DNA of 7,847 nucleotides, taken from assembly GCA_049509675.1 (NCBI GenBank), contig JBEKZQ010000301.1, forward strand, positions 1 through 7,847, given 5' to 3'. The notes under the pieces were generated by a model, which saw nothing but the letters and a program-made list of their open reading frames with translations, was not told where the DNA came from and did not search any database. Below are positions 1 through 6,258 of this stretch, piece after piece (within the stretch, counting starts at the first letter, position 1; each line of letters starts with the position of its first letter). A program made the translations under genes and the position numbers. The DNA is from JBEKZQ01 sp049509675 (GTDB lineage Bacteria; Planctomycetota; Planctomycetia; Pirellulales; Thermoguttaceae).

Positions 1-1798
1 TCGAGCACGGCTTGCAGACGTAGAGCAGTTTCTCCTGCTCGTCGAAACAGGCGCCGGTCGCGCTGCCGGCGATGCCGCCCACGTGGACGGCGCCCTGCTG
101 CTGTGCCTGCCGGAGCGCTTGTTCTCCCTGACCCGGGTACGATACCTTGGCCATGCCGTGCGGGAGGATCTGGCCGGGTTTTTTCAGGCCCTTGGCCGCC
201 TCGCCGAGGTCTTTGGGGTCGTAGAAATACCACCAGTGCGAGGCCCCCGCGGCCCCGATCGCCCCGTAGTCGTAGCCGATCCGGCCGTTGGCCAGCTTGA
301 CGAAGGCGACGTATCCGTGCTTCTCCGGCAGGTCGATGAACAGGCCGCTCCGGCACCAGTCGTCCATGGTCCAGAAGCCGTCGTTCGGGCCATTGGGCAC
401 GTCGTACCAGATGTTGCCCAGGCCGTAGAAGTAGTCGCCGTTGCGCGGGGCGGCGGCGGGGTCCGGGTAGCAGAGCAACTCGGCGATGTCCAATTCGTCC
501 CGACGGGGATCGGGCCGGGCGATGGCGGCCAAGGCCGGCCCACGGCTGCAACCGGCGCAGATGCTGTAGTAGCCGCCGAAGCCCAGGGCCATCGTCCGCC
601 CTCCGGTGCAACTGCGGGCGAAGTCCGCGGGCAGCTTCGTCACGCCGCCCCAGTACGACTTCCACTTGCCGACCGTCTGCGGCAATCGCCACCGGCCGAC
701 GCTGGTGATCTTGCCGTCGTCCTCAAGCCGCGAGGCGCTGAGCAGCGGAAAACCTCTGCCGGTCCAATAGCCGTGGTAGAAGGTCCAGTAGAGGGTCTTG
801 CTGTCTTCATCCCAGCAGAGGCCGCCGTTGGGGCCGATCCGCTCGAGGTCGCCGATCTTGGGGATGTCCAGCGCGAGCGATCCCCACACCTTCTTCACCT
901 CGGCCAGGCGGAGCGGCTTGGGGTCGGTGCCGTCGAAGCGGGCCAGAGGAGGAATCTCCGCTTCGAAGAGCGTCTGGCGCGGATGGGTGTAGTTCGTCAG
1001 CAGTCGCCTGGTTCCATCGGGCATTTTCCGCAGCGCGATGCCGATTTCCGAATAGCCCGCCCCACCTTCCCCAACCCTCTCCGGAAGCCTGAACGAGCCG
1101 ACGTACTGGAAATCGTCGATCCCGAGCACCTTCTTGCCCACTGCATCGCGGGCGGGCCGGACCGGCTGGGGCATCTCGGGCCGCGGCCGTACGCGGATCA
1201 TTTTGCGGACTGTCGCTGCGCCGAAGAAGACCGTCGCGCCGTCCTTGCTCCGCCGGGCCAGCCGCCATTGGAAGCCGTACTCGCCGGGAACACTGGGGGC
1301 CTTGAAGTCCGAGACGAAGGTGAACTCCTTGCCCGGGGCGATCTCCTTGCCCTGCCCCACGTAAACGAAGTCGGTTCCCCAGGTCTTGTTATGCTCCGGG
1401 TCTTGGGAATAGAGGACGGGCTGCGGATTGGGTTCGCCGGCATAGGGGATGCTCGCCCACGGAGCGCTGCCGGTGTTCTGCACGGTGATCTTGCCGGTGA
1501 AGACCTGGTCGGTGAGGACCTCCCGGGGCACTTCCACGGCGACGCACCTGGCGTCCCACGGGGGCGTGGCGCTGGGCGCGCTTTCCGCCGGTCCCCGGGC
1601 CTCAAGCCGGGTGCCCGCCAGGATCAAGGCCGCCGAGGCGATCGCCGCTCTCGCCAAAGGTTGCGCGGGATCGGCAAATGAATAATTGTCGCAACAATCG
1701 TACTCATCTCGCTCCGCGAGATGAAATTCATCACGCGGAGCGTGATGACTACTTTCGAGAACAGCACGGTTATTGCTTCGCGGTTCTTCGGGCATCAT
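1..1798 (-). other. Second module of the fused frame, possibly also translated from its own internal start
   Basis: Within the long frame an ATG pair at 1798 and 1795 (residues 713 and 714) is preceded by AGGAG with six bases between it and the first ATG. Translation from here would give a protein with a roughly 45-residue polar leader encoded by the palindromic repeat. A hydrophobic segment (AAIASAALILAG, about residues 763-774 of the long frame) follows, with a possible signal-peptide cleavage soon after, then the FW/Ig-like and propeller-like regions. An internal secretion signal makes little sense in one exported chain, so this was probably a separate gene. No stop codon separates it from the Kelch part, so a full-length fusion is expected as well unless there is a sequencing error. 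Confidence 0.4.
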
Positions 1799-3934
1799 CA
1801 CGATCTCCTGCGCCTGCGGAGGTCCTTTCGCCGCCAGTCGCAAGACGTAGATGCGACGTTCGAGCGTGTTGACGCCCCAAATCACCTGCCGCTTGGCGTC
1901 GTAGATCATGCCGCAGGAGTGGCCGCCGCCGTGCGGGATGGCGGGCCGATTCTCCCCTTCGATCTGATATTTGATCTGCAAGGCGACCCAGCGATTCCCA
2001 CCGCAGTCGTAGGCCAGCGTCCGCCGGGCCTTGGACTCCGCGGGCGGCAGAAGGCTGGACATGAGCACCAGGTCCGTCTGGGGATCGTAGCAGCCGCGGT
2101 CGATCTCGTGCATGCCCAGCGCGGCAAGCGCGGCCATGTTCTTCGGCGAAAGCACGCTTGCCGTTCGGCTGGCCATGTCGTACTGGTAAACCTGCCCCTT
2201 GTATTCCTTGCCGTACTGGGTCTGAAAGAACAACAAGCGATCGCGCCGCGAGTCGTAGATCATCGTGGAGGAATCGACGACGGCGGGCGGAAGCTCTTGC
2301 CCGCGGATGGCAACTTCGCTCCAGCGTTTCGCGGCCGCATCGAGCCGGAACAGGGCGCCGCCGGCCGTCCATGCAAAGAGCTCGCGCGGCGTGGCGCAGA
2401 GCGTCAGCGAATAGTAACTGCTGTCGTACGCCATTCCCTTGGGTTTCGGAAAACGCTCGGTCCAGTCGCCCACTTGCGGATCGTAAACGTAGCAGTTCCA
2501 TTCACGGCCGGTGAAGAAAAGCTTCTTGCAAACCGGATCGAAGCCATAGCTCTGGTATGTATGGCCCGTGACCCAGGGACGGCGGTTGAGGTTGAAGCCC
2601 TCGGGATACGAGGTGTTGCTGTAAAGCTGCCCCAGCGGGAACTCCACGGGAAAGGGGAGTTCCCAGCGATTGGTCGCCATGTGGTAGTGCAGCACGTCGC
2701 TGCCGCCGTGCGACGAATGACCTCCGTTCCAAACCAGGATCAGGTCGCGATCGGGGTCCGGCACGGCGGTGCCCCAGACGCGGTCGAGTTCCGGGCGGTG
2801 CGGCGGCTTCAGTTCCACCCAGATGTTGACCGGCACGGAGAGGATTGCCGCGGCCGTGGCGGCGGCATCCGCTCTGGGCCCGCGCAGAAAGAAGTCCGGA
2901 TGAAAGGGCCCGGTCCGATAGATGCGCGAGTCGGGCGGCTGGGGCTTGCCGTCGCCGGACCACGCGTCGGCCTGCACGTCGTAAATCCAGGGGCCGTCGC
3001 CGATGTCCCGATACTGGCCGCCGCAATAGTCCGTGTTGGAGGTGTATTGATAGCCGCCGCTGAGAACCACCTTGCCGTCGCCGGCGGCTTTCAGAGCATG
3101 GTTGCCGCGTGGCGGGGGTGCGGCGGCCGGATGGCGCTGCCGCCAAGATCGCTGGACCGGATCGAAAACCCAGGTGTCATTGGTCAAGTAGTCGAGGTGA
3201 TCGCCGCCGAAGAGCACAAAGAGCCGCGTCTTGGCGTCATACGCAATGCGGCTCAAGGTGCGCGGCGGCGGCTCGGCGTCCAGCGCCTCGGCCGCTTTTT
3301 CCGTGGCAATCTGCGCGGCGGCCATCTGCCCAATGGCCTCGGCAGTCACGCCCGTCGCGAGCGCCGCCGCGATGGCTTTTCCCTGCGTGCGGGCCGGCTG
3401 GAGTTGCCCCGCCGCGAAACGGGCCTGTCCCGCTTCGTACTCGTTCCCACCGCTCGCCGCCTGTTGCAGATCGGCCAAGAGTGCGGTCAGTTCCTCGCCC
3501 ACCTCCTGCTGGGCAGGGAGCAACTGCGCGGCAACGAGATTGGTTTCCTCGGCAGCGGGCAAGCCTTGGAAGAAGATGAACCTGGCCTGCGCGGCGGCCT
3601 TCTTTTGCACGTCACGGATGGCCCAACATCGCGCGCGGAACTTCTGCAAGGGATTGCGGGCCTGGAGATCGGCGCAAATCGCCCGCCAGCGGTTGCCTTC
3701 CTTGATCCGGGTGTGCGGCTGACCGTCGTCGGCCTTCTGGTCTTGTCCGCCGAAAGCCAGCGCCAAACCGTCGGGCGATTCGCACGTCGCACCCCAAATC
3801 ACCTGCTGCTTGAGATCCGTATCGGGCAAGCGACATGCACGCTGTTCCGCACGGGCCGCGCGCAGAAGCGCCATCGCCAGAACCGCATGTACGAGTAATG
3901 CCAACAGCAGCCGCTCTTGATTGCGAGTTTTCAC
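1..3934 (-). CDS. Secreted Kelch-like propeller protein fused in frame to an FW/Ig-like and second propeller module (partial, runs off left edge)
   Basis: An uninterrupted frame of 1311 codons runs from a GTG at 3934 to the left edge. Residues 1-29 look like a signal peptide (hydrophobic LLLALLVHAVLAMALL, cleavage probably after ARA). Residues 105-222 are Ala/Gln/Glu-rich and probably helical. Residues 226-700 carry Kelch-like repeats, such as a YDAKTRLFVLFGG strand followed by NDTWVFDP and RSW, and later GHSCGMIYDAKRQVIWG. This suggests an extracytoplasmic beta-propeller. Residues 720-755 are encoded by a palindromic DNA repeat. Residues 759-780 resemble a second signal peptide. Residues 797-915 resemble the NBR1 FW-type Ig domain (NTGSAPW, APGKEF, PGEYGFQWRL, FFG). 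Residues 940-1311 begin with FQYVGSFRLPE and resemble propeller-like hypothetical proteins of planctomycetes. The start is chosen for its AAGGAG seven bases upstream and the signal peptide directly after it. The gene lies 29 bases behind the upstream gene, so it is probably co-transcribed. Enzymatic function is unknown. It may be two ancestral genes now joined. Confidence 0.8.
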   Translation of the reverse strand, partial: MKTRNQERLLLALLVHAVLAMALLRAARAEQRACRLPDTDLKQQVIWGATCESPDGLALAFGGQDQKADDGQPHTRIKEGNRWRAICADLQARNPLQKFRARCWAIRDVQKKAAAQARFIFFQGLPAAEETNLVAAQLLPAQQEVGEELTALLADLQQAASGGNEYEAGQARFAAGQLQPARTQGKAIAAALATGVTAEAIGQMAAAQIATEKAAEALDAEPPPRTLSRIAYDAKTRLFVLFGGDHLDYLTNDTWVFDPVQRSWRQRHPAAAPPPRGNHALKAAGDGKVVLSGGYQYTSNTDYCGGQYRDIGDGPWIYDVQADAWSGDGKPQPPDSRIYRTGPFHPDFFLRGPRADAAATAAAILSVPVNIWVELKPPHRPELDRVWGTAVPDPDRDLILVWNGGHSSHGGSDVLHYHMATNRWELPFPVEFPLGQLYSNTSYPEGFNLNRRPWVTGHTYQSYGFDPVCKKLFFTGREWNCYVYDPQVGDWTERFPKPKGMAYDSSYYSLTLCATPRELFAWTAGGALFRLDAAAKRWSEVAIRGQELPPAVVDSSTMIYDSRRDRLLFFQTQYGKEYKGQVYQYDMASRTASVLSPKNMAALAALGMHEIDRGCYDPQTDLVLMSSLLPPAESKARRTLAYDCGGNRWVALQIKYQIEGENRPAIPHGGGHSCGMIYDAKRQVIWGVNTLERRIYVLRLAAKGPPQAQEIVMMPEEPRSNNRAVLESSHHAPRDEFHLAERDEYDCCDNYSFADPAQPLARAAIASAALILAGTRLEARGPAESAPSATPPWDARCVAVEVPREVLTDQVFTGKITVQNTGSAPWASIPYAGEPNPQPVLYSQDPEHNKTWGTDFVYVGQGKEIAPGKEFTFVSDFKAPSVPGEYGFQWRLARRSKDGATVFFGAATVRKMIRVRPRPEMPQPVRPARDAVGKKVLGIDDFQYVGSFRLPERVGEGGAGYSEIGIALRKMPDGTRRLLTNYTHPRQTLFEAEIPPLARFDGTDPKPLRLAEVKKVWGSLALDIPKIGDLERIGPNGGLCWDEDSKTLYWTFYHGYWTGRGFPLLSASRLEDDGKITSVGRWRLPQTVGKWKSYWGGVTKLPADFARSCTGGRTMALGFGGYYSICAGCSRGPALAAIARPDPRRDELDIAELLCYPDPAAAPRNGDYFYGLGNIWYDVPNGPNDGFWTMDDWCRSGLFIDLPEKHGYVAFVKLANGRIGYDYGAIGAAGASHWWYFYDPKDLGEAAKGLKKPGQILPHGMAKVSYPGQGEQALRQAQQQGAVHVGGIAGSATGACFDEQEKLLYVCKPCS
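1681..1774. repeat. Near-palindromic double-hairpin element (REP/BIME- or MITE-like)
   Basis: The core is a 25-base inverted repeat, 1700-1724 against 1728-1752, with three mismatches and a three-base centre (AAT). Each arm is itself a perfect hairpin. At 1704-1724 a 9-base stem surrounds a TCC loop. At 1728-1748 a 9-base stem surrounds a GGA loop. One arm and the reverse complement of the other differ inside the stems only at two symmetrical, mutually compensating positions. A smaller hairpin, ATTGT-CGCA-ACAAT, lies at 1685-1698. The outer ends AATAA (1681-1685) and TTATT (1770-1774) are also inverted, so the element may span about 94 bases. No clear target-site duplication is visible. It lies in coding frame at the join of two protein modules. 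The assignment to REP-like elements rests on structure only. Confidence 0.75.
1805..1809 (-). promoter_or_regulatory. Internal Shine-Dalgarno-like AGGAG ahead of the second module
   Basis: AGGAG on the minus strand is followed by six bases and then two tandem ATG codons in the same frame as the Kelch protein. It is the only good internal start signal noticed near the module boundary. It supports an ancestral or still active separate start for the second module. Confidence 0.4.
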
Positions 3935-3941
3935 GGGCCAT

Positions 3942-3947
3942 CTCCTT
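3942..3947 (-). promoter_or_regulatory. Ribosome binding site AAGGAG deciding the GTG start at 3934
   Basis: AAGGAG is followed by seven bases and then GTG. An ATG at 3941 overlaps the end of this site and opens a different frame, which lacks the Kelch sequence, so it is not the start. The site lies inside the 29-base gap after the stop codon of the upstream gene, which fits an operon. Confidence 0.75.
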
Positions 3948-3963
3948 CGCTTGAAATGCAATT

Positions 3964-5922
3964 CTATCGGGCAGTGGACACCGGCTTGCCTTCCCTCAGC
4001 CACGCTTCGTTCATCGCGGCGCAGGCGATGCGGCCGCCGTTGGGACCGACAAGGTATACCACCCCGTTAGGCGCCTGGGCCAAAGACATATAACCGCTTG
4101 GCCCTTGCACCTTGCGGACGTGAGGCCAAGTCGCGCCACCGTCGAAGGATAGCGCCGCGAAGGTCCCGCCGCCTACCACGTGTCTTGAGTTGTCGATGCT
4201 GCAAAGCAGCAGCGCGCCGCTGGCCAGTTTCAACGCCGCCGCCTTTTCGCCGACGGTGATCCCCGGAAAGGGCGTGGTCCTCTCCTCCCACGAATCCCCC
4301 AGGTCCGCGGAGGCGAAAAGCGGCATCGGGTTCGGCCCTCGCATGAAGCTCACCAGGGTGCCGTCATTCCGCTGGACGACGGCGGGATGAATGACGTACC
4401 GGCTCTTGGCGGTCTTGCGGAGGTCGCCTTTGGCGACCTTCCAGGTCTTGCCCCGGTCGGTGCTGACGAGCAGGCGTTCGACCTCGTGGTAATCGCCGTC
4501 GCAGGCCAGCACGAGCGTCCCGTCCCTGGTCGCCACCGCGGAACATGGCTGGCTCAGGTGGTCGGGATCGTCGCGCGACAAGATAATTTGCGGCTTGGAC
4601 CACGTCGCGCCATTGTCGTCCGATATCCGCATGATGTCGCTGGCGTAGTCCCAACCGTGCAGCGACTGGGTGCAAAAATGGTAGATCCGTTTGCCGTCGC
4701 TGAGAAGTACCGGGGCGTGGCAGTTGACGTCAGGCACGCCGAAGAACCAGGAGGCCACGTCCCAGTGATCCTCTCCAGCCCGCAGACGGCTGGCGGCCTG
4801 GGCCAACTCACGGCCCTCCTCCTGCATGGTGGTGTACCACACGGCCAGCACGTCGCCGTTGGGGCAGACGCACACGGCCGAGAAATGGTTGTGTTGGCTG
4901 AAGATCGGGCCGTACGAGTCGCGCGGCACCGCGGGCGCCTTGCCTTCGGCGTCGAAATCGACGAAGTAAGGCTTGGCCGGATCGGGGCCAGCGGCGGACG
5001 CGGGCCGCTGTTTCACGTCTTCCTGGCACCGCGGCGTCAGGACCGGCAGCGGCTTGCCGGCAGGGACGTCGCCCATCGCCACGCGGAAACCGGTACAATA
5101 TGTCGCGTCCTCCGGCAGATGGCCCGAGCGGTTGGCCGAGCGGCAGTAGCGCACCGCACCTTGGGGGTGCGTGGTCGGGAGAAAGCTCCAGCCGCGGGTC
5201 ACGCGGGCGTAGCCGTCGGCCCGCCCCACCGGGTCCGTCTGTTGGCCGGCCGCGTAGGGGCCGTACCAGTCGAGGCACCACTCGGCCACATTGCCGTGCA
5301 TGTCGTGCAGGCCCCACGCGTTGGCTTGGTAGCTGGCGACAGGCACGGTTGTGATGCCTGTCTTGCCGTCGCGGGCCACGCCAAAATTGGCCCGATCCGC
5401 GCTGAGCCCGTCGCCCGTGTTGTATGCGGTCGCGGTACCCGCGCGGCAAGCATACTCCCATTCCGCCTCCGTTGGCAGGCGATACGGTTTTCCCTCGTTC
5501 TGCGAGAGCCAGCGGCAGAAATCAGCCGCCTGCTGCCAGGTGACTAAGGTTGCCGGCTCGTCGTCAGTCTTCGATGCGTCCTGTCTGCTGCGGAGCTTGC
5601 GGTGTTCGGGATCGAACTGCTCGTATTGGGCATTGGTGACTTCGCACGCCCCGAGAAAGAACGGTTTGGAGATCTTCACCTTGTGGGCGGGCGATTCGTC
5701 CCAGTCGCGGGACTCCCACTCTTTCGCGTTGCGGGGCGGGGACTCGCCGCTGCCCATCACGAACTCGCCGGGCGCGATGCGCATGAGCTTCATACCGAGC
5801 GAATTGACGAACTCCTTGCCCGCGGGCAGTCCGGCCGCAAAGCAATCGAGGGTACCGGCCGAGAGTAGACCGGAGAGAACAGCCGTTCCAAAGAGAACCC
5901 AAACGGGAGTCGGTCGTTGCAT
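3964..5922 (-). CDS. Secreted SUMF1/FGE-like domain fused to Asp-box (BNR) sialidase-type propeller
   Basis: The protein has 652 residues from the ATG at 5922. Residues 1 to about 30 form a signal peptide (WVLFGTAVLSGLLSAG, cleavage near CFAAG). Residues 39-281 are a formylglycine-generating-enzyme-like (FGE-sulfatase) domain with family signatures: GMKLMRIAPGEFVMGS, RLPTEAEWEYACRAG (148-162), HGNVAEWCLDWYG (209 onward) and CRSANR...GFRV (260-281). The place of the first catalytic Cys of true FGE, after the GGS-like turn, reads GWSFLP, so formylglycine formation is unlikely. Residues 343-637 are a BNR-type propeller with four Asp boxes: SDDNGATW (434), STDRGKTW (487), SADLGDSW (538) and SFDGGATW (592). 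Sialidase activity itself is not shown. An upstream in-frame GTG at 5991 would add 23 residues that belong to a galM-like relic, so the ATG with GAGGAG was chosen. The gene heads a probable operon with the Kelch gene 29 bases downstream. Its role is inferred to be binding or processing of extracellular glycans. Confidence 0.9.
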   Translation of the reverse strand: MQRPTPVWVLFGTAVLSGLLSAGTLDCFAAGLPAGKEFVNSLGMKLMRIAPGEFVMGSGESPPRNAKEWESRDWDESPAHKVKISKPFFLGACEVTNAQYEQFDPEHRKLRSRQDASKTDDEPATLVTWQQAADFCRWLSQNEGKPYRLPTEAEWEYACRAGTATAYNTGDGLSADRANFGVARDGKTGITTVPVASYQANAWGLHDMHGNVAEWCLDWYGPYAAGQQTDPVGRADGYARVTRGWSFLPTTHPQGAVRYCRSANRSGHLPEDATYCTGFRVAMGDVPAGKPLPVLTPRCQEDVKQRPASAAGPDPAKPYFVDFDAEGKAPAVPRDSYGPIFSQHNHFSAVCVCPNGDVLAVWYTTMQEEGRELAQAASRLRAGEDHWDVASWFFGVPDVNCHAPVLLSDGKRIYHFCTQSLHGWDYASDIMRISDDNGATWSKPQIILSRDDPDHLSQPCSAVATRDGTLVLACDGDYHEVERLLVSTDRGKTWKVAKGDLRKTAKSRYVIHPAVVQRNDGTLVSFMRGPNPMPLFASADLGDSWEERTTPFPGITVGEKAAALKLASGALLLCSIDNSRHVVGGGTFAALSFDGGATWPHVRKVQGPSGYMSLAQAPNGVVYLVGPNGGRIACAAMNEAWLREGKPVSTAR

Positions 5923-5926
5923 GGTT

Positions 5927-5932
5927 CTCCTC
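5927..5932 (-). promoter_or_regulatory. Ribosome binding site GAGGAG deciding the ATG start at 5922
   Basis: GAGGAG is followed by four bases (AACC) and then the ATG that begins a clean signal peptide. This favours 5922 over the longer in-frame GTG at 5991, whose product would start with galM-derived residues before the signal peptide. Confidence 0.7.
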
Positions 5933-5937
5933 AGCAA

Positions 5938-6015
5938 TCCGTTCGCCGTGTAGAGTTGGACGCCCGGCTGCGCGGTGCAGACCGCCATCACGCGGCCGCC
6001 CTTGGGCTCGACGAT
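5938..6015 (-). pseudogene. Orphan fragment of aldose 1-epimerase (galM-like) coding sequence
   Basis: Reading leftward from 6015, the minus strand encodes IVEPKGGRVMAVCTAQPGV and then QLYTANG. This matches the well-known galactose mutarotase stretch of the form SGRV-x-x-V-x-T-T-Q-P-G-V-Q-F-Y-T-G-N near the C-terminal half of GalM. A TGA at 6018-6016 lies immediately upstream in frame, and no other GalM motif was seen in 6019-6258. After about 5941 the match stops and the leader of the FGE-like gene begins in the same frame. It is therefore a relic of about 25 codons, probably left by recombination or deletion. The identification rests on motif memory. Confidence 0.6.
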
Positions 6016-6258
6016 TCAACACCGTGAGTATTGTACCTTAGAGATGATTCTGTAGGTACTGCCCGCGCGAGTGTCTGTGCATTCGTTGTACAGTATGGAC
6101 AAAGTGTAGGACATAGGGGAGCTTGCTGAAGCGAGTGCAACAGCATCGCCGATACAGTCGTTATCGTCCCACCACGAAGCCATCATACGCTGATAGGCTG
6201 GGCAGCTTCGTCCCAATGACGGCACGGTGGCAAACTTTGCCGCCAGAGGGTTCTTGCC
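6016..6258. other. Divergent intergenic region, no gene recognised
   Basis: This stretch separates the minus-strand operon from the plus-strand efflux gene and must hold promoters for one or both. It is visibly less GC-rich than the genes on either side. No convincing -35/-10 pair was found. A TACAAT on the minus strand (6030-6035) lacks a partner at the right distance. An 86-codon minus frame (6276-6016) shows no recognisable protein and overlaps the start of the efflux gene. A palindrome lies at 6226-6244. Confidence 0.5.
6226..6244. promoter_or_regulatory. Palindrome ahead of the efflux gene, possible operator
   Basis: GGTGGCAAA-C-TTTGCCGCC has nine-base arms with one mismatch around a central C. 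It ends 14 bases before the ATG at 6259 and just upstream of the weak ribosome binding site. Its place suits a repressor site or a leader structure controlling translation. This is inference from symmetry only. No regulator gene is in the window. Confidence 0.3.

Noticed and set aside
1704..1748. Hairpins as a rho-independent terminator
   Set aside because: Neither hairpin is followed by a T run on either strand, and the reading frame continues through both.
1770..2501. 243-codon minus-strand frame inside the Kelch gene
   Set aside because: A shifted frame of the same strand. The Arg-rich translation lacks the Kelch pattern seen in the proper frame.
83..3898. Long plus-strand open frames at 83-1681 and 1721-3898
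   Set aside because: They are codon-register antisense of the long minus-strand frame, open only because that frame avoids TTA, CTA and TCA. Their Arg/Val/Gly-rich translations show no recognisable motif, and the opposite strand has clear domains.
4387..5547. 386-codon plus-strand frame
   Set aside because: Codon-register antisense of the FGE-like/Asp-box gene. No motif is seen in it.
6030..6035. TACAAT as a -10 box for the minus-strand operon
   Set aside because: No -35-like hexamer lies 16-18 bases upstream, so the match is likely chance.
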